Shown here: piece by piece, positions 29,422 through 36,790 of the stretch
How the letters are laid out: every line of letters starts with the position of its first letter
Numbering within the stretch: the first letter of the stretch is position 1
Assembly: GCF_026000115.1 (NCBI RefSeq)
Contig: NZ_AP026868.1
Coordinates: forward strand, 58,403 to 122,402
Length of the DNA: 64,000 nt
Source of the DNA: Aureispira anguillae
GTDB taxonomy: Bacteria > Bacteroidota > Bacteroidia > Chitinophagales > Saprospiraceae
Reading direction: 5' to 3'
The notes under the pieces: model-generated
What the model saw: the letters and a program-made list of their open reading frames with translations, nothing else
Told to the model about the DNA's origin: nothing
Database searches by the model: none
Program-made: the position numbers and the translations under genes

Positions 29422-30036
29422 CTAGCCCTCATCTGCATTATTCCTGAGGGCTTTGTTTTGTTTTCTAATTGCCAACGCCCAAACCAACATCAGTATGGCA
29501 ATGCAAAATAGGCCAATAACCAATCCCCATATAAATAAAGTACTAGAGAACAAAACAAGATTAAGAATTAAAAAAGTAATGGCTCCTGCCATATTAATTC
29601 CAAAAAGTACCCAAAGTGCAAAGCTTAAAATTTGAGTGCTATACGTTTTGTTGGCTCCTGCTAGTATTCCTGCTATTGCGGCAGCCCCATTTCCTAAAGC
29701 AACCAAAGCGATCCCTGTATATAGAAAATAGAGAGCAGGGAACCCCACTCCTACCATAAGCAGTCCCGTTAAGACAAACAGAGGAAGCAACATCATTAGG
29801 CCAAAGGTTAGATAAAGACTAGGAACAATGTCGGCTGTTGCTTGATTTGGACTTTTTCGCTTTTTTATAATACGCTTTCGAATGTTCTTTTTTGTTTTTT
29901 TTCCTCGTTCTACAGGAGGTGCACTGATTGGCTCAGAAATAGTCTGATTAACCGCTTCAGCATAAGTTAATGAAACGCTTAGTACAGAAAGTATAAAAAT
30001 GATAAGGTTTCTAAAAATAAGAGAGTATAAAGACAT
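29422..30036 (-). CDS. Uncharacterised membrane protein with signal peptide and basic linker
   Basis: A 204-aa protein: signal-like segment (about 8-26), a strongly basic linker (KKTKKNIRKRIIKKRKS, about 46-62) and then four hydrophobic helices (about 75-97, 98-125, 136-158, 164-190), with a Gly/Ala-rich second hairpin. No family is recognised. It converges on the MurG-like gene with only four bases between the stop codons, and the terminator of that gene lies inside its 3' end. Confidence 0.7.
   Translation of the reverse strand: MSLYSLIFRNLIIFILSVLSVSLTYAEAVNQTISEPISAPPVERGKKTKKNIRKRIIKKRKSPNQATADIVPSLYLTFGLMMLLPLFVLTGLLMVGVGFPALYFLYTGIALVALGNGAAAIAGILAGANKTYSTQILSFALWVLFGINMAGAITFLILNLVLFSSTLFIWGLVIGLFCIAILMLVWALAIRKQNKALRNNADEG
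29424..29463 (+). terminator. Terminator of the MurG-like gene, inside the convergent CDS
   Basis: AGCCCTCA (29424-29431) pairs with TGAGGGCT (29445-29452), followed by TTGTTTTGTTTT. It overlaps the last codons of the gene on the opposite strand. Confidence 0.75.
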
Positions 30037-30071
30037 GTTTTTGAATTTAACTAGTTGTGAGGTTTTAATTT

Positions 30072-30542
30072 TTAGCGACGACTCATCTCTTCTTGAATGT
30101 TCGTTCGTAGTTCCATTAAGCGCTTGGCATAATCTTCTAAATCCTTATCCTCTTTCGATTCAGGAATCCATTTAGGAGTTGGTTCTGGCTTTCCATCTTT
30201 ATCTACCGCTACAAAAATGATAACACAATGTGTAGTCTTTATTTTTTCATCTTCTTTAGGGTCATTGGCTAAAACATCAACAGAGATGTGCATACTTGTT
30301 CTACCTGTATAAATCACCTTTGCTTGAATCTCTACCAAACTGCCAATATGGATGGGTTTTAAAAAACGAATCCCTCCAACATAAACGGTAACGCAATAGC
30401 CCCCTGACCAATGTCTAGCACAAGCATAGCCTGCTTGATCAATCCATTTCATAACCATTCCCCCATGTACTTTTCCACCAAAATTTACATCTGTTGGCTC
30501 TGCCAAAAAGCGAAGCGTTAATTCTCGTTTGCTATTCTCCAT
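30072..30542 (-). CDS. Hotdog-fold acyl-CoA thioesterase (YciA/BFIT-type)
   Basis: A 156-aa single-hotdog thioesterase. The motif NFGGKVHGGMVMKWIDQAGYACA near residues 19-41 is the diagnostic acyl-CoA thioesterase block, with Asn, Gly-His-Gly and the catalytic Asp. VGGIRFLKPIHIGSLVEIQAKV and GRTSMHISVDV continue the fold. It probably hydrolyses medium or long acyl-CoA in the cytoplasm. The C-terminus is a charged helix. Its own upstream region carries one of the CACGTG palindromes (about 30652). Confidence 0.9.
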   Translation of the reverse strand: MENSKRELTLRFLAEPTDVNFGGKVHGGMVMKWIDQAGYACARHWSGGYCVTVYVGGIRFLKPIHIGSLVEIQAKVIYTGRTSMHISVDVLANDPKEDEKIKTTHCVIIFVAVDKDGKPEPTPKWIPESKEDKDLEDYAKRLMELRTNIQEEMSRR

Positions 30543-30651
30543 TTTCTAATCCTTTAGACTTGTTTATTTCAGGAAGGTAACAAAAAAATGTATACTACTT
30601 AAAAATAATACGCTATGGATTTGCCATTGGTATTTTTTCTTTGAATAGAAT

Positions 30652-30708
30652 CACGTTACACGTGAAACATGCCATGTGACACTTTTTACGGGATACGTGC
30701 AAAAGAAT
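30652..30708. repeat. CACGTG palindromic element, copy at 30.66 kb
   Basis: TCACGTTACACGTGA (inverted arms TCACGT and ACGTGA around TAC) begins near 30651, followed by ACATGCCATGTG, TGACACTT and a half site GATACGTGC. The core GTTACACGTG is shared with the elements at 33.3-33.5, 34.56, 38.97 and 54.11 kb. It lies about 110 bp upstream of the thioesterase start. Confidence 0.65.
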
Positions 30709-30741
30709 CCAACTTAAATCTACTGCTGCTTGTCTATTGGA

Positions 30742-30779
30742 TAAAAAAAGAAGAGCAACTAAGATAACTTAGTTGCTCT
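30742..30779 (-). terminator. Terminator of the 401-aa T9SS protein gene
   Basis: AGAGCAACTAAG (30752-30763) and CTTAGTTGCTCT (30768-30779) form a perfect 12-bp stem with a 4-base loop, followed on the minus strand by TTCTTTTTTT. Confidence 0.85.
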
Positions 30780-30816
30780 ATTCTTTAACTCTCCTTTTGT
30801 AAGAGAAGAAAATTTC

Positions 30817-32022
30817 TTATTTCGAAATAATTATTTTCTCTTTAAATAAATGTTCTTGACCAGATACGACAACAAGGTAAACTCCACTCTCTAATTCAGA
30901 AGCATCAATAACCTGAATGGGGTTATTGGCTGGAATGCTTTTTTGTAATCTTCCCATTATATCAAAAATCTGAATCGTTGCATTCAGAGGCTGTTTCTCA
31001 AAATGGATGGTAAACGCTCCTGAGGATGGATTAGGATAAATGCTAAACGCATTACTTACGGCATCTTCTGTTGAAACAAGCCTTGTTTGTTGTTTAGCTA
31101 TATAATCGGGATTAACACTACTTTGTGGATTCCTTCTCGTACTGCTTGTGCCTGTTGAAGTGCTTTGCGCAGATCTCTGATAAAAACAACCAGTCTGCCC
31201 ATCAGGTACACAAGAACAGGGGCCTATATGCGCTAGAAACACCTTATCTCCAGAAAATCCAGGCTGCAACAAAATAGCTTTTCCTGCTTTAAATTCTAGA
31301 TTACTAAATGAAGCTGTTGACACATCAGATGCTGTAATATAGTTGTTAACAGGATTATAACTATTTGAAATCGGTGATGCGCTAGAAAAGGTCAAATTAT
31401 CTTCGCATTCTCTTGTTACAGTAATACACTCTGTCCTAGATGTCCCACAACTTGGTTGATAAATAGTAATACAAATCTCTCCACTCGCAGAATTATCTGT
31501 GGTAAAGTTAAATTGAGAGCTACTAGAACTATAACTGTATCCAAAACAATCAGGATGAGTAACGCTATAGGTTGCTGAACCTGGTTGGGAGGCTATATTG
31601 ACGGTAAACTCCGTTTCACTACAGGTTAATTCGACTAGACTAGATGAAGTTATGATTGGTTCATTGATATTTAGAATAGCGATCTCCAGCTCAACGGTAT
31701 CTTTGGTGACTACTGGAGTCCCATCACTGCTATAATTAATACAGTCATACGTAACCGATAAAATAGCTTCGTCATCTGCCCCTGTTGTAGACCATGTAAT
31801 AACTACGGGATTCGACCCTCCATAAGCAGCAGATACAGGATAATCAAGCTGCCAGTTTAGATTAGCGATAGCATCACAAGGATAATCAATGAGTTCATAA
31901 GTAGTGACCAGTAGACTTGATGGACAAATTTCAGTAGGACCATCTATTGTTTGAGCCCAAACGTTGTTCCAAGTAAGCCCTAGGAGAAACAAGCTAATTA
32001 ATTTATACATAATAATTTTCAT
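30817..32022 (-). CDS. Secreted PKD-like protein with T9SS sorting domain
   Basis: A 401-aa protein with a signal peptide (about 1-24), PKD/Ig-like modules starting GPTEICPSSLLVTTYEL (about 28-115 and 115-205), a segment of the type often seen before Bacteroidota sorting domains (FKAGKAILLQPGFSGDKVFLAHIGPC), a Ser/Thr-rich linker, and a C-terminal sorting domain (FSIYPNPSSGAFTIHF, DIMGR, SGVYLVVVSG). It is expected at the cell surface. It lies 5 bp after the 334-aa protein gene, probably in one transcript, and ends at a strong terminator. Confidence 0.88.
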   Translation of the reverse strand: MKIIMYKLISLFLLGLTWNNVWAQTIDGPTEICPSSLLVTTYELIDYPCDAIANLNWQLDYPVSAAYGGSNPVVITWSTTGADDEAILSVTYDCINYSSDGTPVVTKDTVELEIAILNINEPIITSSSLVELTCSETEFTVNIASQPGSATYSVTHPDCFGYSYSSSSSQFNFTTDNSASGEICITIYQPSCGTSRTECITVTRECEDNLTFSSASPISNSYNPVNNYITASDVSTASFSNLEFKAGKAILLQPGFSGDKVFLAHIGPCSCVPDGQTGCFYQRSAQSTSTGTSSTRRNPQSSVNPDYIAKQQTRLVSTEDAVSNAFSIYPNPSSGAFTIHFEKQPLNATIQIFDIMGRLQKSIPANNPIQVIDASELESGVYLVVVSGQEHLFKEKIIISK

Positions 32023-32027
32023 GTTGC

Positions 32028-33032
32028 TTACTTAATTTTATTTTTCAATTGTTCCATTTCTGCTTTCAAGGCTTCATTTTCTTCTTTTAGTTGAATCATA
32101 TAAAGTGTTAACTCCTCAATCTTCTCCAATAACTTAGCGTCCATTGTAGCTACATCAATACCGCTTTCTTTTACTTCTTCGGCACTTGGTACCCCAGGAA
32201 GGTGATGGTGTTCGGTTACATATTCTTTTACTTCTTCTAGTGGCATTAACTCATAATCTATATCGAATACATAATCAGCCCAGTCAGTAGTATTCTTTAG
32301 GGCTACTTTTAATTTTTCGGTCAAAATACCTTTGTTGACATAAAGATCATAATCTCCATTAAAGGTTGTAGCAGCAGTTGGATCTAAACCAATACTTACT
32401 TTTCCATCGTTTCTGATGAATAAAAAGTAATTTCCAAAACCTGTTGTTGCACCAGATGGTTTCCAAAAATTAAGCCCTTTGGCATGTGGATTATATTCGA
32501 TTCCCCATTCTCCATAGGGAGCACTAGTTTCTGCTCCTAACAAAAGAGAAGCTTGATTTCCATCTAACAATGTGAAACCTTCTAAATGGGCATCCAAATC
32601 TGTAGAATTGAAGTTCCTAACATGCAATGTCGCATTAGGGCTTGTAATACCAATACCAACTTGTTGCCTATTGGTAAGACTCATAATGGTTTTATTGATG
32701 TTGTCATGATGAAAATGTAATCCTTTATAATTAACTCCCATGCCCCAATGATAATTGGTATAACTGCTCCCTAAACCTGAGTAACGATGAGTGATTTTTA
32801 AGCCTGTTGTGTAACTAGCAAATGGGGCTCCGAAGGCAGGCAAACCTGTATGAACCTTGTAAAGGTTGATTCTAGCAGGTGTTCCTGTAGAGAAAAGACT
32901 CCCAACATAAAGGTCACCTTTTAGAGCTGCATCTCCAGCATGCTGTTCTGGATTTGTACCTGTCCATTGTGCAAAAGCACTTTGACTAATTAAACTGATA
33001 CCTAATAGGGCGATAATCTGTTTGAAATTCAT
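32028..33032 (-). CDS. Secreted fibre-like protein with C-terminal coiled coil
   Basis: A 334-aa protein with a signal peptide (residues 1-21, ending AFA-QW). It contains a QQVGIGITSPNATLHV motif as in the S74 fibre proteins, and a C-terminal region of a type widespread in Bacteroidota (ELMPLEEVKEYVTEHHHLPGVPSAEEV, then KLLEKIEELTLYMIQLKEENEAL coiled coil, about 285-334), but without the Ser-Lys S74 autocleavage block. Probably a trimeric surface or secreted fibre. First gene of a two-gene unit with the PKD/T9SS protein. Confidence 0.82.
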   Translation of the reverse strand: MNFKQIIALLGISLISQSAFAQWTGTNPEQHAGDAALKGDLYVGSLFSTGTPARINLYKVHTGLPAFGAPFASYTTGLKITHRYSGLGSSYTNYHWGMGVNYKGLHFHHDNINKTIMSLTNRQQVGIGITSPNATLHVRNFNSTDLDAHLEGFTLLDGNQASLLLGAETSAPYGEWGIEYNPHAKGLNFWKPSGATTGFGNYFLFIRNDGKVSIGLDPTAATTFNGDYDLYVNKGILTEKLKVALKNTTDWADYVFDIDYELMPLEEVKEYVTEHHHLPGVPSAEEVKESGIDVATMDAKLLEKIEELTLYMIQLKEENEALKAEMEQLKNKIK

Positions 33033-33294
33033 AATTTGGATTTTCTAATTTAAAAATATAATTATAACAAAAAAGGTAATTCGTATCCAAATATATCATA
33101 TCCAGTCAAATGCAAATTGGGTGACCTTTATTCGTTGAGGAAAAATCTTTATTCGTAGCCTTTGAGTCATTATTCGTCAAAATAGAGCTTAAAAGATTTA
33201 AAACAACGGATGGAAGAAATGGCTAACTCCTACTGCTTATGTGATTTTATGACAGAACAAAGCTACACGTTACACCCTTAATGTTTCAATTGCT

Positions 33295-33340
33295 ATTTTT
33301 AAAATGACACGTTACACGTGTAACGTGTCATTTTAAAAAT
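33295..33340. repeat. Perfect 46-bp palindrome with GTTACACGTGTAAC core
   Basis: The 23-base arms are exact inverted repeats with no loop, centred between 33317 and 33318. The central 26 bases read as TGACACGTTACAC and its complement; outer bases are AT-rich. It is the largest palindrome of the parA region. Confidence 0.95.
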
Positions 33341-33342
33341 TA

Positions 33343-33383
33343 AACGTTTAACTTGCTAAGTTAAACGTTATTACTTATTTTTG
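33343..33383 (+). promoter_or_regulatory. Probable parA operon promoter overlapping a 12-bp inverted repeat
   Basis: The -33 element TTG (33353-33355), a 20-bp spacer and the -7 element TATTTTTG (33376-33383) match the Bacteroidota promoter. The -33 lies inside the inverted repeat AACGTTTAACTT-gct-AAGTTAAACGTT (33343-33369), so a protein bound there would block it. The predicted leader is about 115 nt and includes TTACACGTGTAA and GTTGCACGTGCAAC. Confidence 0.6.
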
Positions 33384-33415
33384 CACGTAGAATGTTAAAC
33401 ACTTCATGCGACACG

Positions 33416-33486
33416 TTACACGTGTAAAGTTTAGCATGACACTTGCCCTATTTACAAATTAACACGTTAAACGTTGCACGTGCAAC
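33416..33486. promoter_or_regulatory. Candidate operator/centromere-like sites TTACACGTGTAA and GTTGCACGTGCAAC
   Basis: Two exact palindromes, 33416-33427 and 33473-33486, lie in the parA leader; the second ends 18 bp before the ATG. RHH partners of small ParA proteins normally bind repeats in their own promoter region, so these are the natural candidates. Binding is inference. Confidence 0.55.
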
Positions 33487-33504
33487 ATTAAAATTGTATA
33501 TTGT

Positions 33505-34200
33505 ATGAGTAAAATAGTTGCTTTTGGAAATCAGAAGGGAGGAGTTGGCAAAAGTACTGTAATCGCAATGGCTGCCAATGCGCTTTCTCAGGCTCCTTTT
33601 AACATTAACTTATGTGTAATTGACTGCGACCGACAACAGAGTTTGGTTGAAGCACGAAGTTTTGAAGAAGAAGAAGAGGAACAACTACCTTATCCTATTT
33701 ATGGTATGTCGGTAGATGAGTTGCAAGACAAAATTTATGATTTGGATCAGCAGTATGATTTGATCTTAATAGACACAGCTGGTCGCTTAGATCATACCGT
33801 GTCTGTAGAAAATCAAGAAATCACAAAAGCATTAATGTATGCTGACTACTTATTTATTCCATTTAGAGCTGGTAGTTTTAATCTGGAAGCGAGTATTGAA
33901 TATTTAAAAGTGGCCAATAAACTAAAAGAATTAAGAGCCACTGCTGCTCGACCGCTAAATTATTTTGGTTTTGTCAACATGTATAAGGACCGTTCCAAAA
34001 CCAATGCTTTTTTGGTTTCAGAAATAGAGCATCTCAGAACACAAGGTGTTCCTTTTATGCTATGCAGACTACGCAACTATACTTTATTTGAAGAAATTGA
34101 TACTGTAAGCAGTTACTACGATGTAAACGCCAACAATAAAGCGAGGCTGAATTTTACGGTATGGCTTAATGAATTTGTAAAAATATTGAAGAATGGCTAA
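33505..34200 (+). CDS. ParA/Soj-family ATPase (small, partition-type Ib-like)
   Basis: A 231-aa ParA ATPase without an N-terminal HTH. The deviant Walker A motif KGGVGKST is at residues 11-18, the A' motif IDCDRQQS at 39-46, and the Walker B region LILIDTAG at 86-93. Such proteins dimerise on ATP, bind DNA non-specifically and move or position cargo marked by a partner protein. The partner here is the RHH protein whose start overlaps this gene by 8 bp. A run of acidic residues (FEEEEEEQ, 53-60) is unusual. No Rep, relaxase or integrase gene is nearby, so it is not clearly on an integrated plasmid. Confidence 0.93.
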   Translation: MSKIVAFGNQKGGVGKSTVIAMAANALSQAPFNINLCVIDCDRQQSLVEARSFEEEEEEQLPYPIYGMSVDELQDKIYDLDQQYDLILIDTAGRLDHTVSVENQEITKALMYADYLFIPFRAGSFNLEASIEYLKVANKLKELRATAARPLNYFGFVNMYKDRSKTNAFLVSEIEHLRTQGVPFMLCRLRNYTLFEEIDTVSSYYDVNANNKARLNFTVWLNEFVKILKNG

Positions 34201-34528
34201 GAAAAAACGTTCTAGAACTTCTGACTTTAGTTTGGGAAACAATAACACTTTGGGAAGTTTGCCAAGCAAAGAACAAATTAATTCTGTCGTTGCTAAAGCA
34301 ACTGAACAAGCGTTGCCAGAAGTAGAAAAGAAAAAAAGAATTCCTTTTACCACTGCATTAACTCCAGAAAACAGAGCATTGCTCGAAGCTGCCTCTCATG
34401 AAGGTAGGGGTGGGGTCGCCGATATACTTAATCTTGCTATAACGCATTATTTTGAGCAGGTTGCTCCCATCAAAAACAATGAAATGAAAAAAGTCTTTTT
34501 AAAAATATATCAATCTAAGACCAAGTGA
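34193..34528 (+). CDS. Ribbon-helix-helix DNA-binding partner of ParA
   Basis: A 111-aa protein. Residues 49-89 fit a ribbon-helix-helix fold: beta strand RIPFTTALT, helix A PENRALLEAASHEGR and helix B GVADILNLAITHYFEQ. The first ~45 residues are basic and flexible, as in ParG/Omega-type centromere-binding proteins, where such a tail stimulates the ATPase of ParA. Its ATG lies inside the parA stop region (8-bp overlap), implying translational coupling. A second protein of the same family is at 39818-40042. Expected to bind the palindromes around the operon and repress it. A plain transcriptional repressor role is the alternative. Confidence 0.8.
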   Translation: MAKKKRSRTSDFSLGNNNTLGSLPSKEQINSVVAKATEQALPEVEKKKRIPFTTALTPENRALLEAASHEGRGGVADILNLAITHYFEQVAPIKNNEMKKVFLKIYQSKTK

Positions 34529-34539
34529 TACGCTACAAA

Positions 34540-34593
34540 TGACAAGTGCCACTTTAAACGCTGCACGTGTAACGTTTAAAGTGGCACTTGTCA
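34540..34593. terminator. 54-bp inverted repeat with CACGTG loop between convergent genes
   Basis: Arms 34540-34560 and 34573-34593 are perfect 21-base inverted repeats starting TGACAAGTGCCAC; the 12-base loop CTGCACGTGTAA contains the CACGTG core of the parA palindromes. ATTTTTAT follows on the plus strand. It can serve as a bidirectional terminator between the RHH gene and the MarC gene, and may also be a binding site. Confidence 0.8.
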
Positions 34594-34603
34594 CATTTTT
34601 ATA

Positions 34604-35254
34604 TTAGGCTCTACTTGTTATCACAGGAAAAATATCTGCTAAAATAGGCTTGGCTCCGCTCAAGAAAAATTCTACTGCTATAACCATTAAAATTAGCCCC
34701 ATCAAACGCATTAACACATTATTCCCCGTTTCTCCAAGTATTTTGGAGATTGTTGTCGCAGAAAACAATATAACATAAGTCAACAGACAAACAAAGGACA
34801 TAATGCCTACCAAAATTGCCTTTTGTTCAAAAGAAGCGGCATCTTCCATCAGAACGATTGCATTCGAAATACAACCAGGACCACAAATCATAGGAATTGC
34901 AAGAGGGGTAATCGAAATATCAGCAACGTACTGCTTGACCTCATGCTTTGGTACCTTTACTTTTCCTAACCTTGCTTGTAACATATCAGCCCCCATCTGA
35001 AAGAAGATAATCCCTCCAACAATACGAAAGCTATTCACAGATATACCAAAAAAATTAAATAATAGCTGCCCCGAAAAAGCAAAGGCTAATAGTGTAACAA
35101 ACGCTGCTACCATCGCCTTGCGAGCTGTTCGTCTCTGATCATTGGTATCCAAATTGGATGTCATAGAGATAAACACAGGCATTACTCCCAAAGGGTTCAT
35201 CAAAGAGAAAAAAGAAGTAAAACACAATAATGCAAAAGCAATATTTTCAGTCAT
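34604..35254 (-). CDS. MarC-family (UPF0056) membrane protein
   Basis: A 216-aa protein with six hydrophobic segments in the MarC/NAAT arrangement, beginning FALLCFTSFFSLMNPLGVMPVFISMT, with FFGISVNSFRIVGGIIFFQMG in the middle and ITPLAIPMICGPGCISNAI before the second half. MarC proteins are inner-membrane proteins of uncertain function; some relatives transport neutral amino acids. It is convergent with the RHH gene and divergent from the Lrp-type regulator, which might control it. Length is normal for the family. Confidence 0.92.
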   Translation of the reverse strand: MTENIAFALLCFTSFFSLMNPLGVMPVFISMTSNLDTNDQRRTARKAMVAAFVTLLAFAFSGQLLFNFFGISVNSFRIVGGIIFFQMGADMLQARLGKVKVPKHEVKQYVADISITPLAIPMICGPGCISNAIVLMEDAASFEQKAILVGIMSFVCLLTYVILFSATTISKILGETGNNVLMRLMGLILMVIAVEFFLSGAKPILADIFPVITSRA

Positions 35255-35377
35255 GGTTTAGATTTTTTTTTTATGTTAAACTGAATTACAATGCAAAATT
35301 ATGCTAAATCTCACTAGGATAGTTTTTTTTTTTAGACTATTTGCTTATAATAGAAAATAAAACTTTATTATTATGCT

Positions 35378-35398
35378 AATTAGATAATTTTTCTAATT
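35378..35398. promoter_or_regulatory. Possible Lrp-type operator
   Basis: AATTAGA and TCTAATT form an inverted repeat with 7-base spacing, and the left half overlaps the palindrome CTAATTAG. It lies about 40 bp before the regulator ATG in the divergent region with the MarC gene; Lrp/AsnC proteins bind AT-rich sites like this. Confidence 0.4.
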
Positions 35399-35436
35399 AA
35401 CCATATTGATTAACCTACAAATAGATTTTTTTTCTG

Positions 35437-35901
35437 ATGCTTAAATTAGATACTACAGATTATCGTATATTAGAAATGCTTCAAGAGAATGCAAAACTAA
35501 CGACCAAAGAAGTTGCAGGAGAGTTGGGACTCAGTATTACCCCAGTATATGAACGTATTAAGCGCTTGGAACGACATAAAATTATTCTTAAGCACGTTGC
35601 TTTAGTTGATCGCAAAAAAATAGGGAAAAACCTTATTGGTTTTTGTAATGTATCGCTCAATCAGCACAGCAAAGACAATTTGCTTAAATTTGAACAAGAC
35701 GTTGTGCAGTTTAATGAGGTCTTAGAATGTTATCACATTACAGGAAAATTCGATTACATGATCAAAATTGCAGTAGAGGATATGGAGGCTTATCACAAAT
35801 TCACCTATCATCACTTAGCTACCCTAGATAATGTAGGTAATGTGCATACCGTATTTGCTATGAATGATATAAAATACAGCACAGCATATTCTGTAACGTA
35901 A
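35437..35901 (+). CDS. Lrp/AsnC-family transcriptional regulator
   Basis: A 154-aa regulator with an N-terminal winged HTH (TTDYRILEMLQENAKLTTKEVAGELGLSITPVYERIKRLE, residues 6-45) and a C-terminal RAM/AsnC effector domain (VLECYHITGKFDYMIKIAVEDMEAYHKF, about 88-116). Such proteins sense amino acids and regulate their metabolism or transport. Divergent from the MarC gene with a palindromic AT-rich site between them. Followed by a clear terminator. Confidence 0.93.
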   Translation: MLKLDTTDYRILEMLQENAKLTTKEVAGELGLSITPVYERIKRLERHKIILKHVALVDRKKIGKNLIGFCNVSLNQHSKDNLLKFEQDVVQFNEVLECYHITGKFDYMIKIAVEDMEAYHKFTYHHLATLDNVGNVHTVFAMNDIKYSTAYSVT

Positions 35902-35943
35902 AATTCCTTTCCCAATTACTCAGGAAAGGAATTCATTATTTTT
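35902..35943 (+). terminator. Terminator of the Lrp-type regulator gene
   Basis: AATTCCTTTCC (35902-35912) pairs with GGAAAGGAATT (35923-35933), then CATTATTTTT. It is also close to the end of the convergent gene. Confidence 0.8.
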
Positions 35944-35962
35944 GATGGATAATGTTTAACAA

Positions 35963-36757
35963 TTATCGTTTACGCTCAAATTCAAAATCGACTTTTTGAC
36001 CGTCCATTTTTTCTTTTTTAGTCGTTTGGAAGGTGTCTTTCCAAATAATTTGCATCGGGACAAATTGCATATCTCCTTCTTTTGCAGAAATACGAAATAC
36101 GGCTTTAATAACGCATTTGTCTCCTCTTTCCAATAATTTTGTTGCTGTATTCTTATTCGCATTGGCATGCCCTGCACCACCTCTACCTGTAAAAACAGCC
36201 ACTAGGTTACTAGGCTTTACCAGTCCAATTTCTCTTCCTTTATAAGTCACTTCAAAAGTAGCAATGGTCTCTTTCGTTTCTTTCTTTAAGCCTTTTAACC
36301 GTACTTCAAAATCTCCAAATGTAATTTGATTATCTGAAGCGGGTAAATTAAATGAAGGAGCCTTTGTTTTTTCTCCATCCGAAGGAATTAGATATAAACC
36401 ATCAAAATCTAAACTAAACTCTTGCTGATTATAATCTCCTTTATCAGTAAAAGCAAATGTTTTAGTTTTCTTTTTCCCTGGATATATAATGAATGTTTTT
36501 TTCCCTGCTTTCTGTTCTATTTCTCCTCCCTTATAGACAATTTCTTTCTCTTTAACCATTATAAAATCAAGCGATATATTCTCAATTTGAGCAGCCATTT
36601 TACAATAATCATTCTTTGAAACAACATTATCAAATGCTAGTTCATAGTCATCTTCTTCTATTGCCTCTGGAGCGGAATAATAAAAGGTTTGACTGTAACT
36701 AGTTGTAGTACAAAAGGAAAATAAGAAAAGGAATAAAAAAATAGTTGTTTGTTTCAT
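35963..36757 (-). CDS. Uncharacterised secreted protein (264 aa)
   Basis: A signal peptide (residues 1-22, ending SYS-QT) is followed by a mostly beta mature region with repeated segments rich in Lys, Asp and Phe (YKGGEIEQKAGKKTFIIYPGKKKTKTFAFTDKGD), perhaps two Ig-like domains. A conserved-looking segment GRGGAGHANANKNTATKLLERGDKC lies near 190-215. There is no T9SS sorting domain, lipobox or known catalytic motif. It is on the same strand as the next upstream gene (33-bp gap), suggesting one transcript. Confidence 0.7.
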   Translation of the reverse strand: MKQTTIFLFLFLFSFCTTTSYSQTFYYSAPEAIEEDDYELAFDNVVSKNDYCKMAAQIENISLDFIMVKEKEIVYKGGEIEQKAGKKTFIIYPGKKKTKTFAFTDKGDYNQQEFSLDFDGLYLIPSDGEKTKAPSFNLPASDNQITFGDFEVRLKGLKKETKETIATFEVTYKGREIGLVKPSNLVAVFTGRGGAGHANANKNTATKLLERGDKCVIKAVFRISAKEGDMQFVPMQIIWKDTFQTTKKEKMDGQKVDFEFERKR

Positions 36758-36790
36758 GTTGAATTCTAATTTGCTTGAGTTAAAATTATT

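Larger units (their letters stand above)
33033..33504. other. Divergent regulatory region upstream of parA, packed with palindromes
   Basis: Lies between the fibre-protein start (minus) and parA (plus). From about 33260 to 33490 it carries at least five palindromes built from AACGTT and CACGTG cores (33295-33340, 33340-33351, 33343-33369, 33416-33427, 33473-33486) plus half sites (ACACGTTACAC near 33265 and AACACGTTAAACG near 33461). No ORF is present. Confidence 0.85.

Noticed and set aside
33505..34593. Integrated plasmid or conjugative element around parA
   Set aside because: No Rep, relaxase, integrase, tra gene, tRNA or attachment-like direct repeats are visible nearby.
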